Assembly: GCA_946187935.1 (NCBI GenBank)
Contig: CAMHSJ010000008.1
Location: 19,961-83,960 of the forward strand
Length of the DNA stretch: 64,000 bases
From: an uncultured Clostridia bacterium
Lineage (GTDB): Bacteria; Bacillota; Clostridia; Saccharofermentanales; Saccharofermentanaceae
Direction: 5' to 3'
Of the stretch, positions 23,817 to 31,916 are shown piece after piece (positions within the stretch are counted from its first letter, which is position 1; every line of letters starts with the position of its first letter). A model generated the notes under the pieces. It was given only the letters and a program-made list of their open reading frames with translations, searched no databases and was not told the DNA's origin. The position numbers and the translations under genes are program-made.

Positions 23817-24526
23817 AATCCTACGGCGATAAGTTCCCTTCATTGACATATCTTAAAGCTTTAGGCATTAAAGTCCTGATCTTCGATCTGGACGGTACTC
23901 TTCTTGATTCCATGAACATCTGGAACAAGGTCGACATAGATTTCCTGGGAAGATTCGGATACGAAGTTGACGCCGAATACACGAATGTCGTAAAGCGCGT
24001 ATCAATTGACGATGCGGCTTTATATACCAAACAGAGATATAACCTGCCTCTTTCAACGGATGAGATAAAGAAGTCCTGGAACGATGCTGTGGAGGTATTC
24101 TACCGGGATGAAGTCGCTCTTAAACCCGGCGCATCAGAATACATAAACAAAGCCTTTAACGAAGGCTTTACCCTGGCAGTTGCGACTGCGCTTACGAGAT
24201 TCAATGCGGTTAACAGCTTAAGGCACACAGGCATCCTTGATAAGTTCAGCTGCGTTATCACCCTGGAAGACATGCATTCTAAGGTAGATAAATCTTCACC
24301 TGATATCTTTAATAAAGCTTTGGACTATATAAACGCAAGTGCGCCCGGCTCCTCTTACCTCCCCTCTTCGTGTCTGGTGTTCGAAGATGTATATGAGGCG
24401 GCGTTGGGAGCCGGACGCGGCGGGTTTAAGACTTGCGCAGTGTTTGATCCTATCGGCAGCGGGGAGAGTTGGACCGCTTTTTGCAATGGCTGCAATTATG
24501 CCGTTAAGGATTGGCAGGACCTTTAA
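23813..24526 (+). CDS. HAD-superfamily phosphatase coupled to ttdAB
   Basis: 237 aa. HAD motif I is FDLDGTLLDS with nucleophile and acid Asp, motif II lies in VATALTR (Thr), the lysine in SKVDKSSPD and motif IV in LVFEDVYEA. The helical cap marks subfamily IA (beta-phosphoglucomutase or phosphoglycolate phosphatase type). It starts inside the ttdB stop, so it is made with the hydro-lyase. It may remove a phosphorylated side product of the pathway; the substrate is unknown. Confidence 0.88.
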   Translation: MKSYGDKFPSLTYLKALGIKVLIFDLDGTLLDSMNIWNKVDIDFLGRFGYEVDAEYTNVVKRVSIDDAALYTKQRYNLPLSTDEIKKSWNDAVEVFYRDEVALKPGASEYINKAFNEGFTLAVATALTRFNAVNSLRHTGILDKFSCVITLEDMHSKVDKSSPDIFNKALDYINASAPGSSYLPSSCLVFEDVYEAALGAGRGGFKTCAVFDPIGSGESWTAFCNGCNYAVKDWQDL

Positions 24527-25599
24527 TCCTTCTTCATATCCTCAGCCTTCTTTTCTTCACCGGCCTTGCCTTCGTCTACTGTCTGCGCAGCTTTGATCTT
24601 TGCTCTTGTCTTCTTTGCTTTCTTGACGTTAACGACAACTACTATTACAACGATGATCGCGATCACCAGGAAGAAGCAGATTACGGGGAATGCTCCTACT
24701 ATGCCGATAACAGCTTCTTCGAAGAATGTCTTTGTGTCTTCGATCGCACCGTCAAATGCATCCTTGATCCTCTCGGTGAACGTTACGACATGTGCTTCCT
24801 TGATCTCTGTCTCTTCAATGACTTCCTCAACATTGAGTGTGAGGGTTGCATATGTTACCTGGTTCTCGAGCATGCGCAGGGATGATTCGTAGTACTCGAT
24901 CTCATATCTTACGTTTGTGAGTTCGTTCTGCAGTAAGATGATGGTATCAAGATCCTCGGCTTCGTCTAACATCTCAAGGAGCTGTTCCTGCTCGATCCTG
25001 TAGGCCTCGAGCTTGGACTTTGTATCTACGTAGTTAAGTGTTACATCGTCACTTGTCTCTGATCTTGAGACGATGTTGCCCTGGCCTCCGAGCTCATTTA
25101 TAAGTGTATCGAGCTGGTCTTCAGGAACCCTGATGACAAAATATGCAGTCCTGAGGTCTCTGTCATTGCCTGTGCCGCCCTGCTGTGAGGTCTCGATGTA
25201 TCCTCCAAGCTCCTTGGCACGTGCAGTAACATTGTTACAAAGGTCCTGATAGTTAAGTGTTTCAACTGAAATGCTTACTCTTCTGATCAGGAGACGTCCT
25301 GTCTCGGGATTGAGCTCAGTCCTGGAATCATCACCGTTGTAGCCGGGTTCGGGTGACTTAATGTCCTCGCCTTCGTAATAATCCACATCTGCCATTGCAT
25401 TGGATGTGCTCATGGCCAGACCTGCCCTTTCATCGTAATCGTACTCGGCAGCTGTGGTCTCATAAGTGTAGGCTTCAGCTGTATTGCGCTCAGACCTGAC
25501 GCCGGTGTCACTTGCTGCCTTGCTGCATCCTGCGACCATAAGTGCTACAGCCATGAATGCTGCTGTGAGAGCTATCGTCTTTTTCTTATTAAGCTTCAT
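24523..25599 (-). CDS. DUF4349 membrane-anchored lipoprotein
   Basis: 358 aa from the ATG at 25599 with AAGGAGG upstream. A lipoprotein signal ends at the Cys in MVAGCSK. Residues about 110-300 are DUF4349: YFVIRVPEDQLDTLINELG, then SETSDDVTLNYVDTKSKL, a coiled coil, and NQVTYATLTLNVEEV. A membrane segment near residue 315 and a lysine-rich tail follow, so both ends are tied to the membrane and the coiled-coil domain faces outward. The role of DUF4349 is unknown. Its stop overlaps the convergent HAD gene by four bases. Confidence 0.88.
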   Translation of the reverse strand: MKLNKKKTIALTAAFMAVALMVAGCSKAASDTGVRSERNTAEAYTYETTAAEYDYDERAGLAMSTSNAMADVDYYEGEDIKSPEPGYNGDDSRTELNPETGRLLIRRVSISVETLNYQDLCNNVTARAKELGGYIETSQQGGTGNDRDLRTAYFVIRVPEDQLDTLINELGGQGNIVSRSETSDDVTLNYVDTKSKLEAYRIEQEQLLEMLDEAEDLDTIILLQNELTNVRYEIEYYESSLRMLENQVTYATLTLNVEEVIEETEIKEAHVVTFTERIKDAFDGAIEDTKTFFEEAVIGIVGAFPVICFFLVIAIIVVIVVVVNVKKAKKTRAKIKAAQTVDEGKAGEEKKAEDMKKD

Positions 25600-25733
25600 A
25601 TTAGTGTCCTCCTTAATGGGCCTTGTACCATTAATACAGACCGGCAAAAAGAAATGTTGCACCATGATCAGGATTTTTCAAAAATCTTCAAACCTCATAT
25701 AATAAGAGCAATATCACTGTGGGAGGCGGGAAT

Positions 25734-26060
25734 ATGAATGGCGGTTTTGAAAACGAGACAAGAGAGCTTGAAGATTATGAAGAGTCAATATCTGAAGGCC
25801 ATGAGAAAGAAGGCTGCTACATAGCCACCGCGGTCTACGGGTCTTACGACTGCCCCAGCGTGTGGGTCTTAAGACATTTCAGGGATGAATATCTTAAGAT
25901 GTCTCTTCCTGGCAGAGCTTTTATCAAGACATATTATCTTATTAGCCCTAAGCTCGTCAGGCTGTTTGGCAAGACCAGATGGTTTAATTCCGTCTTCCGC
26001 CATATCCTTGATCCCTTCGTTTTAAGGCTCAAAAAGGCCGGTTACAAAGAATCTGCTTAA
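25734..26060 (+). CDS. Small CFI-box protein
   Basis: 108 aa from the ATG at 25734, which sits 8 bases after GGGAGG. The core CYIATAVYGSYDCPSVWVL followed by RHFRDEYLKMSLPGRAFI matches the CFI-box domain (CFIATAAYGSP with a downstream LRxFRD). This short domain is usually found at the ends of larger surface or membrane proteins and its role is not known; here it stands almost alone behind 30 acidic residues. Its basic C-terminal half may contact the membrane. Confidence 0.75.
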   Translation: MNGGFENETRELEDYEESISEGHEKEGCYIATAVYGSYDCPSVWVLRHFRDEYLKMSLPGRAFIKTYYLISPKLVRLFGKTRWFNSVFRHILDPFVLRLKKAGYKESA

Positions 26061-26065
26061 TGCTG

Positions 26066-26176
26066 ATGATGAAACAGTGACAATTTTGGATCAGTTTTAT
26101 CACTATTTCATACACTCAGCGGTCTTAATGACAATCCAGTGTACTTTTTGGGCTGATCTTGTCATTGATTCATCAT
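26066..26176. repeat. Inverted-repeat element of 111 bases
   Basis: ATGATGAAACAGTGACAA at 26066-26083 pairs with TTGTCATTGATTCATCAT at 26159-26176 (16 of 18). Inside are AATGACAA and CAGTGTAC. A looser relative with CAGTGACAAA, AATGACAA, CAGTGTAG and TTTGTCAGT lies at 63831-63934. It holds no gene and may be a remnant of a small non-autonomous element. Confidence 0.5.
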
Positions 26177-26324
26177 TAGGGAAAGACTGACCCCGCACCA
26201 TAACTTTTGTTTTGCAGCATGACATAATAATAGCGGCACAGCCTGCTTAATGGGCGGTTGCCTTCCGAGTACTTTACATCTTGGGATTATTCCTGAGAGA
26301 GTCTAGGAAAGGAGGGCTGTTTAA

Positions 26325-26441
26325 GTGACAGACTATGAGATCTTATCTCTGGTAATAGCCGTGATCAGTCTGCTGATCGGTGCCTTTGCCCTGTTGCTGA
26401 AACTATTTGCATATCTGGATTCCAGATACAAGCGCAAATGA
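26325..26441 (+). CDS. Small hydrophobic peptide, Hol_Tox (putative holin-like toxin) type
   Basis: 38 aa: GTG start 9 bases after AAAGGAGGG. The peptide MTDYEILSLVIAVISLLIG continues with a single membrane helix and ends in a basic tail, YKRK. This matches the putative holin-like toxin family, small membrane peptides of type I toxin-antitoxin loci in Firmicutes. Context fits: paired arms around the gene, a hairpin after the stop, and a good minus-strand promoter downstream that would yield an antisense RNA over its 3' half. There is no phage gene nearby, so a true holin is unlikely. Confidence 0.8.
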   Translation: MTDYEILSLVIAVISLLIGAFALLLKLFAYLDSRYKRK

Positions 26442-26444
26442 AAA

Positions 26445-26476
26445 CCTCACCCAAGACTGACACTCCGTAGGTGAGG
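26445..26476. terminator. Hairpin after the small toxin gene
   Basis: CCTCACC at 26445-26451 pairs with GGTGAGG at 26470-26476. It follows the stop by 3 bases. No T-run follows on the plus strand but the minus strand continues into TTTTCATTTG, so it may serve the antisense RNA. Confidence 0.55.
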
Positions 26477-26524
26477 TAACATATCTTACTCGGAAGCAAC
26501 CGTCTCTGCAGACTGTGCTTTCTT
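26445..26524 (-). ncRNA. Candidate antisense antitoxin RNA
   Basis: Inferred from the promoter at 26531-26559 and the hairpin at 26445-26476 with T-rich sequence after it on the minus strand. The RNA would be about 80 bases or longer and overlap the 3' end of the toxin mRNA. Ends are guesses. Confidence 0.35.
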
Positions 26525-26530
26525 GTAGTT

Positions 26531-26559
26531 ATTCTATCACCATAATTATCCCCGGTAAA
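26531..26559 (-). promoter_or_regulatory. Minus-strand promoter for a candidate antisense RNA
   Basis: Minus-strand TTTACC (26554-26559) and TAGAAT (26531-26536) are 17 bases apart. Transcription would start near 26524 and run toward the toxin 3' end, through the CCTCACC hairpin. This placement is that of a type I antitoxin. Confidence 0.5.
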
Positions 26560-26577
26560 TAATCATTATCCAAAACA

Positions 26578-26606
26578 ATGGGCTGCAACGTTATGTCACA
26601 GCCCAT
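26578..26606 (-). terminator. Terminator of the pot operon
   Basis: ATGGGCTG at 26578-26585 pairs with CAGCCCAT at 26599-26606; on the minus strand TGTTTTGG follows. It lies 24 bases after the potD stop. Confidence 0.75.
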
Positions 26607-26629
26607 CAGTAATGGCATTGTTATCCGGT

Positions 26630-27742
26630 TTAAGCGCTTGCCTTTACCGTGTTCCAGATCTCAGTGTATCTCTCTTCGAGTTCGTCTGAAGTGTAGTAGA
26701 CTTCGAGCGTTGAGAAGATCTCAGCTGTGGGATAGTAGTAGAGGTTGCCTGATACTTCGGGATCGAGCATGTCCTTGGCAGCTGTGTTAGGTGTTGAGTA
26801 ACCGACGTACTCGCAGTTCTCAAGAGCGATCTCGGGGTCGTACATGAAGTTGATGAAGTCCATTGCGCCTTCGTAGTTCTGGCAGTTTGTGGGCACGCAC
26901 ATCATGTCTACGGACCAGTTGGAGCCTTCAGGGAGAACGAATCTCAAGTCGATGTCGGTATTGCCGAGTTCCTCGATCCTGTCGAGCATTACGATGTGGT
27001 CGCCTGACCATGCGATGGATGCGGTAAGCTCGCCTGCTGCGATCTTGTCCTTGAGGTTGTCTACGCCGTAAGCGGGACGCAGGTTAGCCTTCTGCCGGAT
27101 AAGGAGGTCAAGAGCTTCATTAAGCTGTGCCTCGTCAACGGAGTTGATGGAATAACCAAGATAGTTAAGAGCCGTGCCGATAGATTCTCTCATGGAATCG
27201 TACATTCCGATCTCATCTGCATTTGCCTGATCGAAAAGAACATTCCAGATGACCGCAGGATCTGTGGTCCCTTCGGGAAGCGTGATCTTGTTGGCATCGT
27301 AAACGAGGCCTACCGTGCAGTAGAGATAAGGAACTGCATAGTTTAAGACTGAGTCTGAGATCTCCTTGTCGTCAGAATATGTGAAGTCCCTGAACATGGG
27401 ATCCATATACTTTTCGACATTGGGGAGCTTGGACCAGTCGACTTCCTGGATCCAGTCCTCTTCGATGAGACGGCATACCATGTACTCGGAGGGGATGATG
27501 ACGTCGTATCCGTTCTCGAGGTTAGGATACATCGTCTCGTTTGTCTCGAAAGTACGGTAAACGACATCGTACTGAGGGAACTGTGCCTCGAACTTGGAGA
27601 TGGTGTCTTCTGCTATATACTCACCCCAGTTGTAGATAACGAGCTTCTGCTTATTTGAGCAGCCGCAGCCGAATACCATGATGGAAGATGCCATGGCGAT
27701 GGCCGTGACCGCAGAAACGATCCTTCTTACGCTTTTGTTCAT
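26630..27742 (-). CDS. potD: Spermidine/putrescine ABC transporter, substrate-binding lipoprotein
   Basis: 370 aa. A signal peptide ends at a lipobox (VFGC or FGCGC, Cys26 or Cys28). The mature protein starts LVIYNWGEYIAEDTISKFE, the usual start of PotD/PotF proteins, and has YDVIIPSEYMVCRL and SIAWSGDHIVML. It captures polyamines outside and passes them to PotBC. It is the last gene of the operon and overlaps potC by four bases. Confidence 0.93.
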   Translation of the reverse strand: MNKSVRRIVSAVTAIAMASSIMVFGCGCSNKQKLVIYNWGEYIAEDTISKFEAQFPQYDVVYRTFETNETMYPNLENGYDVIIPSEYMVCRLIEEDWIQEVDWSKLPNVEKYMDPMFRDFTYSDDKEISDSVLNYAVPYLYCTVGLVYDANKITLPEGTTDPAVIWNVLFDQANADEIGMYDSMRESIGTALNYLGYSINSVDEAQLNEALDLLIRQKANLRPAYGVDNLKDKIAAGELTASIAWSGDHIVMLDRIEELGNTDIDLRFVLPEGSNWSVDMMCVPTNCQNYEGAMDFINFMYDPEIALENCEYVGYSTPNTAAKDMLDPEVSGNLYYYPTAEIFSTLEVYYTSDELEERYTEIWNTVKASA

Positions 27743-28542
27743 AACTTTGCTCCTTTATTCTTTCGCTTAATTGAAGACAGATTTGATAATACCATGAGCA
27801 CTAGCACCGCTGCAAAGATAAGTGTGGTCAAAGCATTCATCTTCGGGTTGACGCCGAGCTTGGCCATTGAATATATCATCATCGGCAGCGTCTGTATAGA
27901 GCTGTCGACGTTGAAGTTGCTGATGAGGTAGTCATCTATCGAGAGTGTGAACGTCAGGAGCAGCGAGGATAAGATGCCCGGCATTATCTCGGGGATTATG
28001 ACGAGCCTCAATGTCTGCATCCTTGTAGCTCCAAGGTCCATGGCGGCCTCTGCAAGGCTCCTGTCGAGCTGTTTGATCTTGGGACTGATGGACAGGATGG
28101 CGAACGGAACACAGAGCGCTATGTGCGCCATTATCAGAGTGAACTCACCTTTCCTGACACCTAAGAAAGCGAACAGGAGCATGAACGAGATGCCCGTTAC
28201 GAGATCAGGCATTACGTTAGGTATGTAAGTAAGGTTCATTACTATGCTCGCAAGCTTCTTGTTAAGGTATGCGATACCCAAAGATGCTAACACGGCGAAT
28301 GCCGTTGACGCTACAGAAGCGATCGCTGCAACCTTCAGCGTCATGAGAAGTGAGTCTAGTATTCCCGAACCGTCGGAACCCTGGAACAGGCTCTTATAGT
28401 TATCGAGAGTAAATCCGCCCCAGATAAATGACTTCGGGAGATTGTTGAACGAATAGATGATGAGCACCGCGATAGGAAGGTATATGAATACCAGTACGAG
28501 GAACAGATAGAAGTTCGGGATAAAGCGCTTGATGTATCTCAT
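27739..28542 (-). CDS. potC: Spermidine/putrescine ABC transporter permease
   Basis: 267 aa with six membrane segments. The coupling motif EAAMDLGATRMQTLRLVIIPEIMPG (in two parts: EAAMDLGATRM and IIPEIMPG) contacts PotA. IDDYLISNF and FIWGGFTLDNYKSLF are typical of PotC. It overlaps potB and potD by ATGA at each end. Confidence 0.95.
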   Translation of the reverse strand: MRYIKRFIPNFYLFLVLVFIYLPIAVLIIYSFNNLPKSFIWGGFTLDNYKSLFQGSDGSGILDSLLMTLKVAAIASVASTAFAVLASLGIAYLNKKLASIVMNLTYIPNVMPDLVTGISFMLLFAFLGVRKGEFTLIMAHIALCVPFAILSISPKIKQLDRSLAEAAMDLGATRMQTLRLVIIPEIMPGILSSLLLTFTLSIDDYLISNFNVDSSIQTLPMMIYSMAKLGVNPKMNALTTLIFAAVLVLMVLSNLSSIKRKNKGAKL

Positions 28543-29975
28543 ATGACCATACCCCCGCTTCCGGCCTCTTTATCCTGACCGCGCAGTATGCCCATGGTGA
28601 TGAGCACGAATATCAGCAGAAGCAGTGACAGAACGTTGCCAGCCTGGTTGTATGTGCTGCTCTCGTTAAGTATGAAGTTCTGGACGGTATTGCCGATCGT
28701 TGTCTTGTAACCCTCGGACAGGATGTCGGGGATCATGTAGAAAGTAAGTGCCGGCATGAATACCATCTGTATGCCCGAGATAACGCCCGGCAGTGACAGC
28801 GGGAAGATGACCTTGGTGAATGTCTGGAAACGGTTTGCGCCCAGGTCTAATGCTGCCTCGCTGAGGCTTATGTCGAGCTTGATGAGCACTGAATAGATAG
28901 GCAGGATCATGAACGGCAGGAAGTCATTTGTCATGACGAGCTTGGTTACGATGTCTGCTAAGATCTCATTCTTGAGGAACAGGATAGGATCATCCAGAAG
29001 CCCCCAGTTCATGAGCAGTGTGTTGAACACGCCCTTTTCGGTGAAGATCGCCCTCCACGCATAAGTCCTGAGCATCGTGTTCATCCACATTGGAAGGACG
29101 AAGAGCATGAGAAGCCTCGTGCCGCTCTTGCGCATGCGCTTGGCCGAAGACGCGAGAATGTATGCGACGGGATATCCGATAAGAAGACACCCTATCGTTG
29201 TCCAGACCGCGTAATCAAGGCTCCTTAAGAAGATCGACAGGTATTCCTGGATCGTGACCTGGAACCCGTAAAATGAAGTGGTTACGACCTTGTTCTCGAA
29301 AAGCACCTCAAAGCCCGCCGTGGTGAATTCATATCCGCCGCCTGCAGCCTTCTTGAAGAAAGCCCTGAAGAAGATCAGTACCAGAGGAAGGATCGTGAAC
29401 AGGACGATCCAGACGATATAAGGATAGGAGAAGATCTTGTAGTTCATCTTAAGGCCGATCGCCCCATACAGGCAGAAACATGCGCCTATGAACATCACGA
29501 TGACCAGGATGTTTCCCGCAATGGTCTGCAGGACATAGAGCCTCTGAGGCGTTAGGTTGTTCTCCTCTATCATCTCCTGGCTGATCATCTTGGAGACTGT
29601 AAGCACATGGATTACGATCCTTAAGATGAATAAGACAAGGACGGCGATGCATCCGATCCTTCTCATTATCTTGCGGTCAGAATAGAGAGGATAGCTTACC
29701 GCCAGTGTCAGCGCGGCAACGGCGATGACTATCGTGATTATGAACACCCATACGGCAAAGGACTGAAAGTTCAGATCGACCGCGCCATCCCTGATCCTCG
29801 TATAGATCCTGGGGCTTATGAGCATGGTCAGGAGCGAATAGCACCTGTTGGGAACATACTGCACATATACTTCAAACATCGGGATGAAGATGGATGCGAA
29901 AGAATACAGAGCGGTGATGATCATCACCATCGCAAAGGGGGGCATCATCTTGTATCTAGCCTTAAGCTCGGCCAT
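28539..29975 (-). CDS. potB: Spermidine/putrescine ABC transporter permease with extra N-terminal membrane domain
   Basis: 478 aa against the usual 275-300. From about residue 190 it is a normal PotB: YIVWIVLFTILPLVLIFFRAF, the FLRSLDYAVWTTIGCLLIGY segment, LRTYAWRAIF and the coupling motif EAALDLGANRFQTF. The first 190 residues add about four membrane helices and are not part of known PotB. No frameshift or internal start is needed; the start codon overlaps the potA stop by one base, which makes the long form the natural one. The extension may hold a sensor or a contact to another protein. Confidence 0.9.
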   Translation of the reverse strand: MAELKARYKMMPPFAMVMIITALYSFASIFIPMFEVYVQYVPNRCYSLLTMLISPRIYTRIRDGAVDLNFQSFAVWVFIITIVIAVAALTLAVSYPLYSDRKIMRRIGCIAVLVLFILRIVIHVLTVSKMISQEMIEENNLTPQRLYVLQTIAGNILVIVMFIGACFCLYGAIGLKMNYKIFSYPYIVWIVLFTILPLVLIFFRAFFKKAAGGGYEFTTAGFEVLFENKVVTTSFYGFQVTIQEYLSIFLRSLDYAVWTTIGCLLIGYPVAYILASSAKRMRKSGTRLLMLFVLPMWMNTMLRTYAWRAIFTEKGVFNTLLMNWGLLDDPILFLKNEILADIVTKLVMTNDFLPFMILPIYSVLIKLDISLSEAALDLGANRFQTFTKVIFPLSLPGVISGIQMVFMPALTFYMIPDILSEGYKTTIGNTVQNFILNESSTYNQAGNVLSLLLLIFVLITMGILRGQDKEAGSGGMVI

Positions 29976-31153
29976 TACTTGTTATCCTCCGCTTCTTTCT
30001 CTTCTGCTGCATCATCCTGGTCCTTGCCCTTGATGCCGAATGAACCGTAGTCAGGCGACATCTCGGACCTTCTCATTATCTGTATATCGTCAGGGTCAAC
30101 ATAAAGACCTACTCTCTGTCCGACCTTAACGGGGTCGACATTATGGACCATCCACTCGATGCCGTTGTCAGACTTTACGATGATCTCATAGTGAACGCCC
30201 TTAAATACGATGGATTCAACGGTGCCGTTGATCCTGCCCTCTTCCTCGGAACCGACATAGAAGTCCTCGGGCCTTATTACCATATCGACCTCGTTGTCCT
30301 CGCCCTTCTTAAACTCAGGGAAAAGAGGGTCAACGCAGTTAAACACGATGCCGTCTGAGAACTTGACTTCGAAGTCCTTGTCCATGTATCCGGGAATGAT
30401 GTTGGACTCACCGATGAAGTCGGCAACATAAGCATTCTTAGGTTCGTTATAAACATCTATAGGTGTTCCGATCTGCTGGATAATGCCGTCCTTCATGACG
30501 ATTATCGTATCAGACATCGTGAGCGCTTCTTCCTGGTCATGGGTTACGTAGACGAACGTAATGCCGAGCTCTCTTTGCATCTGCTTGAGTTCGATCTGCA
30601 TCTCCTTGCGCATCTTGAGATCCAGTGCTCCCAAGGGCTCATCCAGAAGAAGGATCCTCGGACGGTTTACGATGGCCCTGGCGATCGCAACTCTCTGCAT
30701 CTGTCCGCCTGAGAGCTGGTCTATGTATCTCTCGCCGTAATCAGCAAGGCCCACCGTCGCAAGAGCCTTCTTGACGCGCTGCTCGATCTCCTTCTTGGGG
30801 ACCTTCTTGATCTTAAGGCCGAACGCAACGTTGTCATAGACATCAAGGTGCGGGAACAGCGCGTATTTCTGGAACACGGTGTTGATGTTCCTCTTGTGTG
30901 CAGGGACCTTAAGGAGGTCAGCACCTTCAAAGTTGACGATGCCTGAATCCGCAGTCTCGAAGCCCGCGATTATCCTTAAGGTCGTGGACTTGCCGCAGCC
31001 TGAAGGACCAAGGAGCGTAATGAACTCGTTGTTCCTTATATAGAATGTAATGTTCTTTAAGACCTTGGTGCCGTCGAAGCTCTTGCAAAGGTCCTTTATC
31101 TCTATTATGTGCTCTCTGCCGGTATCGTCCGGGAGGATCTGTTCGTATGCCAT
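29975..31153 (-). CDS. potA: Spermidine/putrescine ABC transporter ATP-binding protein
   Basis: 392 aa. Walker [10 protein letters not shown], signature [14 protein letters not shown], Walker [13 protein letters not shown] and the H-loop VTHDQEEAL are complete. From about residue 290 a TOBE domain ([12 protein letters not shown]) follows. A charged 30-residue tail rich in Asp and Glu ends the protein. It powers PotBC. Confidence 0.95.
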   Translation of the reverse strand: MAYEQILPDDTGREHIIEIKDLCKSFDGTKVLKNITFYIRNNEFITLLGPSGCGKSTTLRIIAGFETADSGIVNFEGADLLKVPAHKRNINTVFQKYALFPHLDVYDNVAFGLKIKKVPKKEIEQRVKKALATVGLADYGERYIDQLSGGQMQRVAIARAIVNRPRILLLDEPLGALDLKMRKEMQIELKQMQRELGITFVYVTHDQEEALTMSDTIIVMKDGIIQQIGTPIDVYNEPKNAYVADFIGESNIIPGYMDKDFEVKFSDGIVFNCVDPLFPEFKKGEDNEVDMVIRPEDFYVGSEEEGRINGTVESIVFKGVHYEIIVKSDNGIEWMVHNVDPVKVGQRVGLYVDPDDIQIMRRSEMSPDYGSFGIKGKDQDDAAEEKEAEDNK

Positions 31154-31182
31154 TTATATACCTCGGTAGAATTAGTGATCGT

Positions 31183-31722
31183 TTAAAAACTCGGGGGTGA
31201 TGAGATCCAGATTATCTTCACGGGTCTTGATCCCCTGTTCTCTATATGGTGCGGTTTGTTTGCAATAAAGTAGAAGCTCTCACCCTTTTTGGCCGGGTAC
31301 TCGGCATCACCTATCACCACCGTCGCGGTCCCTTCTGTAACATAGCCGAACTCCTCGCCTTCATGCGGGTTGTCAGGGTATGTGGAGCCGCCCGCTTCGA
31401 TCGTCACCAGGATCGGTTCCATCTCGTTCTTCTGGGCATTGGGTATGAGCCAGCAGATGTCATTCTTAAGGTCGGGATCGTGCTTTACGGAATAATCATT
31501 CTTCCCGAAAACGATCCTGCCCGGGGCATCCTCTCTGAAGAAGTTCTCGAAGTCGGTCCCGAGGGCATCCAAGATATCCTTCAGGGTCGCTATGGAAGGT
31601 GATGTCATGTCACGTTCCAGAAGCGATATGAACGCCTTGGAAAGCTCACATCTGTCAGCTAATTCCTCCTGCGTCAGACCGTTCTTCAATCTCAGATTCT
31701 TGATCTTTACACCGATGTCCAT
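31183..31722 (-). CDS. XRE-family regulator with cupin domain (PuuR/SinR type)
   Basis: 179 aa from the ATG at 31722, 7 bases after AGGAG; an upstream TTG is less likely. Helix-turn-helix at residues about 8-60 (LTQEELADRCELSKAFISLLE), cupin at about 105-175 (HEGEEFGYVTEGTATVVIGD, then FIANKPHHIENRG). This is the plan of PuuR, which senses polyamines, and it is the first gene of the pot operon, so it probably controls the transporter and itself. Confidence 0.9.
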   Translation of the reverse strand: MDIGVKIKNLRLKNGLTQEELADRCELSKAFISLLERDMTSPSIATLKDILDALGTDFENFFREDAPGRIVFGKNDYSVKHDPDLKNDICWLIPNAQKNEMEPILVTIEAGGSTYPDNPHEGEEFGYVTEGTATVVIGDAEYPAKKGESFYFIANKPHHIENRGSRPVKIIWISSPPSF

Positions 31723-31777
31723 GGACAAACTCCTGTTTAACTATCAGTTAAGTATTGCTTTACATCATAGAACACGG

Positions 31778-31806
31778 ATTATACTACGCACTAAACCTCT
31801 TGTAAA
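31778..31806 (-). promoter_or_regulatory. Promoter of the regulator-potABCD operon
   Basis: Minus-strand TTTACA (31801-31806) and TATAAT (31778-31783), 17 bases apart: near-consensus vegetative promoter, about 55 bases before the regulator start. Confidence 0.8.
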
Positions 31807-31830
31807 GTATTTCTAAACAACATTACGCAC

Positions 31831-31858
31831 TTGAAAATTTTTTGTTGCTAAGTATAAT
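31831..31858 (+). promoter_or_regulatory. Promoter of the coiled-coil protein gene
   Basis: TTGAAA (31831-31836) and TATAAT (31853-31858), spacing 16, about 58 bases before the ATG. It faces away from the pot promoter only 25 bases off, so shared control is possible. Confidence 0.75.
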
Positions 31859-31916
31859 GTCTTTATAAATTATATTTAACAAAAATCACAGCAATCTGGT
31901 ATCTGGGGGAAATGAC

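Larger units (their letters stand above)
26255..26502. repeat. Long-range pairing arms enclosing the small toxin gene
   Basis: CGGTTGCCTTCCGAGTA at 26255-26271 is complementary to TACTCGGAAGCAACCG at 26487-26502 with a single bulged C. The arms bracket the 38-codon ORF and its terminator-like hairpin. Such 5'-3' pairing keeps type I toxin mRNAs silent until processed. Confidence 0.7.

Noticed and set aside
26325..26441. Phage holin
   Set aside because: No endolysin or phage genes lie near, and the size and flanking arms fit a type I toxin better.
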